A stretch of 5,574 nt of DNA from JAFKKS01 sp039808325 (GTDB lineage Bacteria; Pseudomonadota; Alphaproteobacteria; Rhizobiales; Xanthobacteraceae): the NCBI GenBank assembly GCA_039808325.1, contig JBDHSU010000190.1, positions 1-5,574 of the forward strand, given 5' to 3'. Below are positions 1 through 5,445 of this stretch, piece after piece. Numbering within the stretch: the first letter of the stretch is position 1; every line of letters begins with the position of its first letter. The notes below the pieces were generated by a model, which had not been told where the DNA came from, searched no databases, and saw only the letters and a list, made by a program, of their open reading frames with translations. The translations under genes were made by a program, and so were the position numbers.

Positions 1-121
1 CAGGGGTGGCCTGCGCGAACTTCGAATTGCCGAAGTCGTTCGCGGGAGCCATCGTCGTAAAGGCGAGCAAGAAAGCGGGAATGAAAGTCCCAGCCAGCAA
101 GAGACGTTTTTGACGCTGCAT
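1..121 (-). CDS. Exported protein of unknown function, N-terminal part only
   Basis: The first 40 codons of a minus-strand gene that continues past the left edge. The start is ATG at 121-119. It is preceded by GAGG at a spacing of 7 bases, a good Shine-Dalgarno sequence, which is the main support for this start. The product opens with a basic stretch (Arg3, Lys5, Arg6), then a hydrophobic core at about residues 7-23, then Ala25-Pro26-Ala27, an Ala-X-Ala signal peptidase I site, with cleavage predicted before Asn28. There is no lipobox cysteine. The mature start (NDFGNSKFAQATP) matches no family I recognise. It is inferred to be a periplasmic or secreted protein. Since only the signal peptide and 13 mature residues are visible, no function is offered. 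It lies downstream of the Tad pair on the same strand but beyond a strong hairpin, so it is probably transcribed separately. Confidence 0.72.
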   Translation of the reverse strand, partial: MQRQKRLLLAGTFIPAFLLAFTTMAPANDFGNSKFAQATP

Positions 122-180
122 TTAAATTCCTCATCGAGACCGCAAGCCGTGCCAGCCGACGGTATTCGAATGGCTGAACT

Positions 181-194
181 ATGGCGCTCGCCAT
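181..194. repeat. Short inverted repeat upstream of the exported-protein gene
   Basis: ATGGCG-CT-CGCCAT is a perfect 6-2-6 inverted repeat about 60 bases upstream of the minus-strand start at 121. The two-base loop makes a stable RNA hairpin unlikely, so a DNA dyad bound by a dimeric regulator is a possible reading. A second 6-2-6 dyad (TCCGGC-AC-GCCGGA) lies at 230-243. Short dyads are common in GC-rich DNA, so this is weak evidence on its own. Confidence 0.3.
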
Positions 195-259
195 GAAATT
201 TTGCTGACCGCGCGGCGGGCGACGACGCTTCCGGCACGCCGGATCGGTACTCGATGCGG

Positions 260-293
260 AAAAAGCGAACGGCCCCGGCGTGAGCCGGGGCCG
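260..293 (-). terminator. Probable intrinsic terminator of the Tad gene pair
   Basis: A perfect 10-bp GC-rich stem has arms CGGCCCCGGC (270-279) and GCCGGGGCCG (284-293) around the tetraloop GTGA. Read on the minus strand, the stem is followed after 5 bases by a run of five T (264-260). It lies 88 bases beyond the stop codon of the TadG-like gene, in the right orientation to end that transcript. The displaced, short T-run makes it weaker than the terminator at 5370-5400. There is no T-run on the plus-strand side. Confidence 0.68.
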
Positions 294-380
294 CCTAATG
301 CCGCACCATTGGGTGGCGGGACGAGGTGCGACATGAGCCTATCGGTCAGTTTCGATTGCGCGGGTCCTCCTCTGTGAAAA

Positions 381-2039
381 TCAGTTTACCAGCACCGCGC
401 CGTCGCAGCGGATGCCGAGCATCCAGACGTCGGCCTGGCCGAGACCGACGCCGAGCGTCGCAAGGACGTTGGCGAGAACGGTATCGACGGGCGCCGCCAC
501 CCCGCCGAGAATGGTGCCGACGCTTTGCGTCAGCAGTTGCGGGATGCCGAGATTGAGCGGGCCGAGCCGCACGCTCATCGAGAGGTCGCCGATAAGGCGC
601 GAGGTCAATGACGACGCGAAGCTTGTCGTGGTGACGGTCTTTTTCGTCTGGGCCGTGATCTCGCCGTATGTGAAGGAGACGCGCTGCGGCGCCGTGTTGG
701 CGATCGTCGCATGCGCCCGTCCGGTGATGCCGAGCGCCGGCGTATCGACGAGTGCGGCCGCGCCGGGATTCGGCGCGGTGCGAAAGTTCGTCATGTCGCT
801 TGCGGAGACATTGCCGATCCATGCGTCGACGACACCGGGCGTCACCGCGAGAGCGGCGCTCGAATTGCGCGCGTCGACGGCGGCGCAGGCGAGCGTGTCG
901 AGCTTCGCCGTGCCGGCGGCGACTTCGACATAGATCGGCAGGTTGATCGCCGCGATCGACCCGCTGCCGGCGACATCGACGGTGAGAAGAAGGCGCGTCT
1001 GCGCGGTATGCACGCTGGCGCCTTCGCTGCCGACCGTGATCCAGCTCGTACCGACCGGCCGTTCGCCGATCGCGAGGAGCAATGTGGCGCCGAGAATACC
1101 CGGAACGCCGAGATTGAGATTGGCGGCGATCTGGCGTTGTCCGTTCGCGATTTGCGCCGTTGCGGCGAGGAGATCGAGCGCGGAGAGCGCGACACTCGTC
1201 GCCGGCTTCTGCCCGAGGCCGAAGGCGTTGTAAGGTCCGGCGTCGATGAGTGTGCGGCCGCTGACCGTTCTCGAGGCGTCGCCGAGCGCGCGCGTGACGT
1301 TGCCGAGCGCGTTGATCGCGGTCGATCCCGCGCCGGCGCCGCGCGCCGTGTCGACCATCGCGGCGAGTACGTCGCCGATCTTCAGATCGGACGAGAGCAG
1401 CGAATCGTAGGTTGCGCCGGTGATGCGCGCACGCGTCGCCAGCGCGCTCATGAAATCGAACATGTCGAGTTTCAGGTCCGCGAGCGCGCGATAGTCCATG
1501 GCCGACAACGACAAGCTGCCGCCAAGCATGCTGCCGAGAATCTGGTTGACGAGCCCGCCGTCGACGCTTGCGAGCCGCGAACCGATCGCGAAGCCGGCAA
1601 GCGCCGAGCGCGCGGCGGTCGCGACGGTGGTGATGGGATAGCTGTCGGCGCCGGTGAGCACGCGGCCGAAATAAAGATTTGTCCGCGTGTGCAGCGTGAC
1701 GCGCGCGGCGTTGGCTGCCGCGGCCGTGGAGACGCGAAAGCGATCCGCCGCATCGAGGCCGGGATCGGGCGTGTAGGTTCCGAGCTCGACAGTGAGCGGC
1801 GTGTCCGCCGGAAGGCGGTTCTGCGCGATCGTCGTCAGCGCATTGGCGCGGGCGCGGGGAATATCCGCGGCCGCCGACATCGCCGCGAGATCGGCTGCCG
1901 CCTGCGCAACGCGGCGGTCGAGATAGACCGAGCCGATATCGATCGCGAGAGCGCCGGCGCCGATCACCACCGTCAGCGACAAGGCGGAAAGGATGGCGAC
2001 GCTGCCGCGCTCGTCGCGCTTGATGGTGCGCCGGGGCAT
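381..2039 (-). CDS. TadG-like pilus-assembly/envelope protein (Tad N-terminal anchor, DUF2134-like)
   Basis: A 552-residue protein of the TadG-related family, whose members accompany Flp/tight-adherence pilus systems. Their exact role is poorly defined; they are thought to be membrane-anchored with a periplasmic body. The N-terminus has the family layout: a basic, Gly-containing stretch (RDERGSVAIL, residues 8-17), one transmembrane helix at about 13-35, then a helix rich in Ala and Gln (about 37-58, DRRVAQAAADLAAMSAA) typical of the Tad domain. The rest is Ala/Gly-rich and largely beta-like. It has only two cysteines, Cys385 and Cys545, the second in a C-terminal block (about 528-552, LGVGLGQADVWM then GIRC) that I recall as conserved in this family; they could form a periplasmic disulfide. 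I see no MIDAS (DxSxS) motif of a von Willebrand A domain, so it is not the VWA-type TadG. The start ATG (2039-2037) shares its A with the TGA stop of the upstream tadE-like gene and has GGGGG 6 bases upstream, so translational coupling is likely. The family call is firm; the function is not. Confidence 0.85.
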   Translation of the reverse strand: MPRRTIKRDERGSVAILSALSLTVVIGAGALAIDIGSVYLDRRVAQAAADLAAMSAAADIPRARANALTTIAQNRLPADTPLTVELGTYTPDPGLDAADRFRVSTAAAANAARVTLHTRTNLYFGRVLTGADSYPITTVATAARSALAGFAIGSRLASVDGGLVNQILGSMLGGSLSLSAMDYRALADLKLDMFDFMSALATRARITGATYDSLLSSDLKIGDVLAAMVDTARGAGAGSTAINALGNVTRALGDASRTVSGRTLIDAGPYNAFGLGQKPATSVALSALDLLAATAQIANGQRQIAANLNLGVPGILGATLLLAIGERPVGTSWITVGSEGASVHTAQTRLLLTVDVAGSGSIAAINLPIYVEVAAGTAKLDTLACAAVDARNSSAALAVTPGVVDAWIGNVSASDMTNFRTAPNPGAAALVDTPALGITGRAHATIANTAPQRVSFTYGEITAQTKKTVTTTSFASSLTSRLIGDLSMSVRLGPLNLGIPQLLTQSVGTILGGVAAPVDTVLANVLATLGVGLGQADVWMLGIRCDGAVLVN

Positions 2040-2485
2040 CAGAAGCCCCCGCGCTTGATCGACGCGGCGCGCACGATCTTGGCCGGCAGCACCGGCACCA
2101 AGCGTGTCAGATCGAGCAAGGCCATGTTCGAGGCGTCATAGCTCAGCGTGACCGCGAAGACGTCGGTCGCCGGATCGGTCACAGCCGATACCAGGGTCAG
2201 CCGCGCCGGCTCGAGAATCGGATAAGTCGCGGCGTTGACCGCGATGTTGGCGCGCGCCAGGGCTGCGCGCTCGCCGTCGTTCAGTCCGGCGATGGAGGCG
2301 CGTGCCGCCTCGGCCGCGAGCTGCTGGACGTCATGGACGAGCGCGAGGTAGGCGCCGAAGCTGACGATGCCGAACAGCATCGCCAGGAAGACCGGGACAA
2401 TGATCGCGAATTCGACCGCGGCGGTGGCGCGACGGCAGCGAAGAAGCGAGAGTCTACTGGTGCGTTCTGCACTCATGAGTTGCAT
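2039..2485 (-). CDS. TadE-like pseudopilin
   Basis: A 148-residue protein with a TadE-like N-terminus: a basic segment (Arg17-Cys-Arg-Arg is at 16-19), then TAAVEFAIIVPVF starting at residue 21, with a single transmembrane helix at about 23-49. It then has an Ala-rich amphipathic helix (about 50-66, HDVQQLAAEAARASIAG) and a short beta-rich periplasmic tail. In characterised Tad systems TadE is a pseudopilin, cleaved by the prepilin peptidase TadV before a segment with Glu at +5. Here Glu25 would be +5 and the -1 residue is Ala20, where Gly is usual. The frame is open up to 2743, but that extension is Pro/Ser/Arg-rich, unlike TadE, and would run through the palindromes and the bipA promoter region. 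I therefore chose ATG 2485-2483 over ATG 2476-2474, three codons downstream. No strong Shine-Dalgarno sequence decides between them. It is the first gene of a two-gene operon with the TadG-like gene. Confidence 0.84.
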   Translation of the reverse strand: MQLMSAERTSRLSLLRCRRATAAVEFAIIVPVFLAMLFGIVSFGAYLALVHDVQQLAAEAARASIAGLNDGERAALARANIAVNAATYPILEPARLTLVSAVTDPATDVFAVTLSYDASNMALLDLTRLVPVLPAKIVRAASIKRGGF

Positions 2486-2554
2486 GATGCTCGCATAAGT
2501 AGAAATAAAAGGTAAACGCGCTCTCCAGGCCGGAAAAAACCATATTCTGCGGAT

Positions 2555-2581
2555 AAGGGACCTTGGGCTCCCAAGGGAGCC
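2555..2581. repeat. Chain of three interleaved palindromes
   Basis: Three inverted repeats share arms in turn: AAGG-GA-CCTT (2555-2564), CCTTGGG-CT-CCCAAGG (2561-2576) and GGCTCCC-AA-GGGAGCC (2566-2581). The hexamer AAGGGA also occurs twice as a direct repeat (2555-2560 and 2573-2578). The block is 70 to 96 bases upstream of the tadE-like start on the minus strand, where it could be an operator. In RNA, the two 7-bp hairpins could not form at the same time. The perfect arms are seen directly; any role is inference. Confidence 0.5.
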
Positions 2582-2655
2582 TATCATCATGGCGTGTGAA
2601 GTCGGCGGCTTCGGAGCGGTACGTTCCGGGGACGGTGGCGGTGTCATGTCGTTCA

Positions 2656-2692
2656 GGCAGGTCGGCTGACCGGTGTCAGCCTGTTGTCTGCC
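2656..2692. other. Compound stem-loop in the intergenic region
   Basis: A perfect 7-bp stem with a tetraloop, GGCTGAC-CGGT-GTCAGCC (2664-2681), sits inside a second short helix formed by GGCAG (2656-2660) and CTGCC (2688-2692). No T-run follows on either strand, so it does not look like a terminator. It lies upstream of the proposed bipA promoter, so it would be outside the bipA mRNA if that promoter is right. It could be part of an unrecognised small RNA, a DNA-binding dyad, or chance. Confidence 0.35.
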
Positions 2693-2721
2693 GTCCGGCG
2701 TTGCGTCGTCCCATTCCTGCG

Positions 2722-2749
2722 TTGCCGCAGACCGCGCCATCACTATATT
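2722..2749 (+). promoter_or_regulatory. Candidate sigma-70 promoter of bipA
   Basis: A -35 box TTGCCG (2722-2727) and a -10 box TATATT (2744-2749) are separated by 16 bases. They match the TTGACA and TATAAT consensus at 4 of 6 and 5 of 6 positions. Transcription would begin near 2756, leaving a leader of about 50 bases before the bipA ATG at 2809. The TATATT stands out in a GC-rich region and is the best plus-strand candidate ahead of bipA. Confidence 0.55.
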
Positions 2750-2767
2750 GCGGGCGAATCAAATGAG

Positions 2768-2797
2768 GTGCCCGGCTCGGCCGGGCACTCGTGTTTT
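2768..2797 (+). promoter_or_regulatory. Terminator-like hairpin in the bipA leader
   Basis: A perfect 9-bp stem, GTGCCCGGC (2768-2776) and GCCGGGCAC (2780-2788) around the loop TCG, is followed by TCGTG and then TTTT (2794-2797). It ends 20 bases before the bipA ATG and just ahead of the presumed Shine-Dalgarno GGCGG (2798-2802, 6 bases from the ATG). It could be a weak intrinsic terminator or attenuator, a block to upstream read-through, or an mRNA-stabilising 5' structure. The stem is seen directly; the role is not established. Confidence 0.55.
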
Positions 2798-2808
2798 GGC
2801 GGTATCCC

Positions 2809-4638
2809 ATGTCTCTTCGTAACGTCGCGATCATCGCGCATGTCGACCACGGCAAGACCACGCTGGTGGACCGATTGCTGCAGCATGCCGGCTCATTTCG
2901 CGAACATCAGAAAGTCGCCGAGCGCGCGATGGACTCCAACGATCTGGAGCGTGAGCGCGGCATCACTATCCTCGCCAAGGCGACGTCGATCCTGTGGGGC
3001 GACACGCGCGTCAATATCGTCGATACGCCGGGCCACGCCGACTTCGGCGGCGAGGTCGAGCGCATCCTCGGCATGGTCGATGGCGCGCTGGTGCTGGTCG
3101 ACGCCGCCGAGGGGCCGTTGCCGCAAACGAAGTTCGTTGTCTCGAAGGCGCTCAAGCTCGGGCTGCGTCCGATCGTCGTGATCAACAAGGTCGACCGGCC
3201 GGACGCACGCGCGAACGAAGTCGCGGGCGAGGTGTTCGATCTTTTCGCGGCCCTCGACGCAACCGAGGAGCAGCTCGATTTTCCGCTGCTGTTCGGTTCC
3301 GCCAAGCAGGGCTGGATGTCCGACAGCGCGGAGGGTTCGCGCGAACTCGGCATGGCGCCGCTGTTCGACCTCATCCTGCGCCACGTTCCCGCGCCAGTCG
3401 TCGAGGAAGGGCCGTTCCGGCTGCTCGGCACCATTCTCGAAGCCAATCCGTATCTCGGCCGCATCGTGACCGGCCGTATCGCGTCCGGCTCGGTGAAGCC
3501 GAACCAGAGCGCGAAAGTGCTGGATCGCGAGGGCAAGCTGATCGAGCAAGGCCGCGTGTCCAAGGTGCTGGCGTTCCGCGGGTTGGAGCGTCAGCCGATC
3601 GACGAAGCGTTCGCGGGCGACATCGTGTCGATCGCCGGCTTTCCCGAGGCGACGGTCGCGCACACGATCTGCGCGCCGGACGTCGAGGCGCCGCTGCCGG
3701 CGCAGCCGATCGATCCGCCGACGCTCGCGATGACCTTCCGCGTCAACGATTCGCCGCTCGCCGGCACCGAGGGCAGCAAAGTGACGGGGCGCATGATCCG
3801 TGACCGGCTGTTGCGCGAGGCGGAAGGCAACGTCGCGCTGCGCGTTTCGGAATCCAGCGAACGCGATTCGATGGAAGTCGCCGGCCGCGGCGAACTGCAA
3901 CTCGGCATCCTGATCGAGACGATGCGGCGCGAGGGCTTCGAGCTTTCGGTGTCGCGTCCCAAGGTGCTGATCCGGCGCAACGAAGCCGGTGAGCTTGAGG
4001 AGCCGATCGAAGAGGTCGTGATCGACGTCGACGAGGAGCACTCCGGCGTCGTGGTGCAGAAGATGTCGGAGCGCAAGGCCGACCTCATCGAGATGCGGCC
4101 GTCCGGCGGCAATCGCACGCGGCTTGTTTTCTTCGCCCCGACGCGCGGGCTGATCGGCTATCAGGGCGAGCTTCTCACCGACACGCGCGGCACCGCGATC
4201 ATGAACCGGTTGTTCCACGGCTACGCGCCGCACAAGGGCGAGATCGCGGGGCGGCGCAACGGTGTCCTCATCTCCAACGATCAGGGCGAGTCCGTCGCCT
4301 ATGCGATGTGGAAGCTCGAGGACCGCGGCCCGATGATGATCGAGCCGGGCGCGCGGGTTTATCGCGGCATGATCGTCGGCGAGCACACGCGCGACAACGA
4401 CCTCGTCGTGAACGTGCTCAAGGGCAAGCAGCTCACCAACATCCGCACGACGTCGAAGGATGAGGCGGTGCGCCTGACGCCGCCGATCCGCATGAGCCTG
4501 GAAAAGGCGCTCGCCTATATCGAGGACGACGAGTACGTCGAGGTGACGCCGAAGTCGGTCCGGCTGCGCAAGAAGTTCCTCGACGAAAACGATCGCAAGC
4601 GCGCCGAACGGGCGAAGGAAAACGACGCGGCGGCCTGA
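2809..4638 (+). CDS. typA: Ribosome-associated translational GTPase BipA/TypA
   Basis: A 609-residue cytoplasmic GTPase of the EF-G-like translation factor family, close to the usual length of about 605-615. BipA binds ribosomes, assists 50S subunit assembly and supports growth in the cold and under stress in bacteria where it has been studied. All G motifs are intact: G1 AHVDHGKT (10-17), G2 RGIT (50-53), G3 DTPGH (72-76), G4 NKVD (126-129) and G5 SAK (164-166). Domain II follows (about 204-295). Domain III/V-like regions include GRGELQLGILIETMRREGFEL (about 359-379, which contains the EF-G-like GELQLGILIE). The BipA-specific C-terminal domain starts near 480 and includes KGKQLTNIRTTSKDEAV (538-554), PPIRMSLEKALAYIEDDEYVEVTP near 558-581, and a charged tail. 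I chose ATG 2809 because SLRNVAIIAHVDHGK is the family's N-terminus. An in-frame GTG at 2791 would add six residues inside the leader hairpin region. The gene is alone, with no overlapping neighbour. Confidence 0.98.
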   Translation: MSLRNVAIIAHVDHGKTTLVDRLLQHAGSFREHQKVAERAMDSNDLERERGITILAKATSILWGDTRVNIVDTPGHADFGGEVERILGMVDGALVLVDAAEGPLPQTKFVVSKALKLGLRPIVVINKVDRPDARANEVAGEVFDLFAALDATEEQLDFPLLFGSAKQGWMSDSAEGSRELGMAPLFDLILRHVPAPVVEEGPFRLLGTILEANPYLGRIVTGRIASGSVKPNQSAKVLDREGKLIEQGRVSKVLAFRGLERQPIDEAFAGDIVSIAGFPEATVAHTICAPDVEAPLPAQPIDPPTLAMTFRVNDSPLAGTEGSKVTGRMIRDRLLREAEGNVALRVSESSERDSMEVAGRGELQLGILIETMRREGFELSVSRPKVLIRRNEAGELEEPIEEVVIDVDEEHSGVVVQKMSERKADLIEMRPSGGNRTRLVFFAPTRGLIGYQGELLTDTRGTAIMNRLFHGYAPHKGEIAGRRNGVLISNDQGESVAYAMWKLEDRGPMMIEPGARVYRGMIVGEHTRDNDLVVNVLKGKQLTNIRTTSKDEAVRLTPPIRMSLEKALAYIEDDEYVEVTPKSVRLRKKFLDENDRKRAERAKENDAAA

Positions 4639-4837
4639 GCGCGCTCGCGATCCAGCCTGCGCCCCGACGAAAGATGCGGATGCCCGGCATGAAGCCGGCT
4701 TGACGCGGCCTCCGCTACCGTTCGAATTGTCCCAATCCGATACTGTCGTGACTTTTTCGCCACGGTCTCAAGATCGTTAAGGGAGCGTTACTGGAAGCAC
4801 TTGAAGGCAAGGTGTCGGCTGCGCTTCAATCCGACTC
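4639..4837. other. Gap between bipA and the acetyltransferase gene
   Basis: These 199 bases hold no gene. Small palindromes cluster just after bipA: GAGCGCGCTC (4637-4646), ATGCC-C-GGCAT (4680-4690) and AAGCCGGCTT (4692-4701), but none has a following T-run. A clear bipA terminator is therefore missing, and read-through into the next gene is possible. No good sigma-70 promoter was found for the acetyltransferase gene. A CtrA-like motif lies at 4777-4791. Confidence 0.55.
4777..4791. promoter_or_regulatory. CtrA-like motif upstream of the acetyltransferase gene
   Basis: TTAA (4777-4780), seven bases, then TTAC (4788-4791) matches the alphaproteobacterial CtrA consensus TTAA-N7-TTAA at 7 of 8 fixed positions. 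It lies 47 to 61 bases upstream of the GNAT start codon. A motif this short can occur by chance, and the final base differs, so the call is tentative. Confidence 0.27.
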
Positions 4838-5347
4838 ATGAGCACAACCCTTATCGAGGTTCGGCGGGCCAAAGCGAACGACGCTGCGTCGGTCGCCGGG
4901 ACCCATGATGAGGCTTGGCGGAACGCTTATCGCGGGATCATCCCGGGTTCCGAGCTCGAGAAATTGATCAGCCGGCGGGGGCCAGTCTGGTGGGAAAGCG
5001 CGATCCGCAAGGGGAGCCGGGTCTCGCTTCTGGTGTTCGGGGACCGCGTCGCGGGCTACGCCAATTACGGGCGCAACCGCGCCCGCAGCCTGCACTATGA
5101 CGGCGAGGTCTACGAACTCTACCTGCGCCCCGAGTTCCAGGGGCTGGGTTTCGGCCGCCGCCTGTTCACGGCGGCGCGGCGCGATCTGGCGCAGAGCGGG
5201 CTCAAGAGCCTGGTCGTGTGGGCGCTCTCGGACAACGAGCCGGCGGTCGAATTCTACCGCGCGCTGGGGGGGCGGGCGATTGCCCGCTCGTCGGAGAAGT
5301 TCGGCACGCGCGTGCTCGACAAGGTCGCGTTCGGCTGGCAGGGCTGA
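4838..5347 (+). CDS. GNAT-family N-acetyltransferase
   Basis: A 169-residue protein, a normal length for a single-domain GNAT enzyme. These transfer an acetyl group from acetyl-CoA to an amine on a small molecule or protein. Motif A is clear: beta-strand VYELYLRP (91-98) followed by the acetyl-CoA pyrophosphate-binding loop Gln101-Gly-Leu-Gly-Phe-Gly106 and helix RRLFTAARRDL. Motif B is also present: SLVVWALSDNEPAVEFYRALGG (from about 124), with Asn133 and Tyr140 at the usual conserved places. The N-terminal IEVRRAKANDAASVAGTHDEAWRNAYRGIIP is typical of the subgroup that begins with an 'IR.A...D' strand. The substrate cannot be told from sequence. The frame is closed by TGA at 4802-4804 with no other start before ATG 4838, yet no Shine-Dalgarno sequence lies close to that ATG, so translation may be weak or start unusually. 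It converges with folD and ends before a strong terminator. Confidence 0.92.
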   Translation: MSTTLIEVRRAKANDAASVAGTHDEAWRNAYRGIIPGSELEKLISRRGPVWWESAIRKGSRVSLLVFGDRVAGYANYGRNRARSLHYDGEVYELYLRPEFQGLGFGRRLFTAARRDLAQSGLKSLVVWALSDNEPAVEFYRALGGRAIARSSEKFGTRVLDKVAFGWQG

Positions 5348-5369
5348 CCGCTCACGAAATGCGGAAATC

Positions 5370-5400
5370 ATGCGCGGGCCCGACCCGCGCATTTTTGTTT
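5370..5400 (+). terminator. Intrinsic terminator of the acetyltransferase gene
   Basis: A 9-bp perfect stem, ATGCGCGGG (5370-5378) and CCCGCGCAT (5384-5392) with loop CCCGA, runs straight into TTTTT-G-TTT (5392-5400). It begins 22 bases after the GNAT stop codon. This is a textbook rho-independent terminator on the plus strand. The stem could also slow minus-strand transcripts coming from folD, but the bases after it on that side are a poor T-tract. Confidence 0.92.
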
Positions 5401-5424
5401 GAATAGGACCTTCAGGGGCGGATC

Positions 5425-5439
5425 GCCGGGGCACCCGGC
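5425..5439 (-). other. Small hairpin after folD
   Basis: GCCGGG-TGC-CCCGGC, read on the minus strand (5439-5425), is a perfect 6-bp stem with a 3-base loop starting 6 bases after the folD stop codon. No T-run follows, so it is not a complete intrinsic terminator. It may protect the 3' end of the folD mRNA, or act together with the stem at 5370-5392. Confidence 0.35.
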
Positions 5440-5445
5440 AAGGCA

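Larger units (their letters stand above)
2486..2808. other. Divergent intergenic region between the Tad pair and bipA
   Basis: These 323 bases contain no convincing gene. The stretch next to tadE (about 2490-2545) is AT-rich against the GC-rich surroundings and is the likely place for the minus-strand promoter, but I could not find a -35/-10 pair good enough to call. Moving right come a chain of interleaved dyads (2555-2581), a compound stem-loop (2656-2692), a sigma-70-like promoter facing bipA (2722-2749), and a leader hairpin (2768-2788). Open frames here encode Arg/Ser/Pro-rich peptides typical of chance translation of GC-rich DNA. Confidence 0.7.

Noticed and set aside
711..2141. Plus-strand open frame of 476 codons opposite the TadG-like gene
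   Set aside because: Its product is Arg/Asp/Glu/Ala-rich with no recognisable domain. This is typical of the frame opposite a GC-rich gene, and the minus strand encodes a recognisable Tad protein.
2495..2545. Promoter for the Tad pair in the AT-rich stretch
   Set aside because: The stretch is suggestive, but every -35/-10 pair tried matched the consensus poorly or had bad spacing, so no site is called.
2486..2743. N-terminal extension of the TadE-like protein up to ATG 2743
   Set aside because: The added 86 residues are Pro/Ser/Arg-rich, put the pseudopilin segment far from the N-terminus, and run through palindromes and the bipA -10 box. The family normally begins shortly before the basic and hydrophobic segment.
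2563..2766. Plus-strand 67-codon frame ending just before the bipA leader hairpin
   Set aside because: Its product is Arg/Ser/Pro-rich with no ribosome binding site and overlaps the palindromes and promoter. The hairpin is better explained as part of the bipA leader.
2791..2808. GTG at 2791 as the bipA start
   Set aside because: It would add FWRYP before the conserved MSLRNVAIIAHVDHGK, lacks a spaced ribosome binding site because the hairpin is directly upstream, and the ATG at 2809 matches the family's N-terminus and has GGCGG 6 bases upstream.
2893..4386. Minus-strand open frame of 497 codons opposite bipA
   Set aside because: It has a His/Arg/Asp-rich composition and no domain, and lies wholly inside the well-supported bipA gene.
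4680..4701. Palindrome cluster after bipA as a terminator
   Set aside because: The stems are only 5 bp with no T-run on either strand, so they do not meet the form of an intrinsic terminator.
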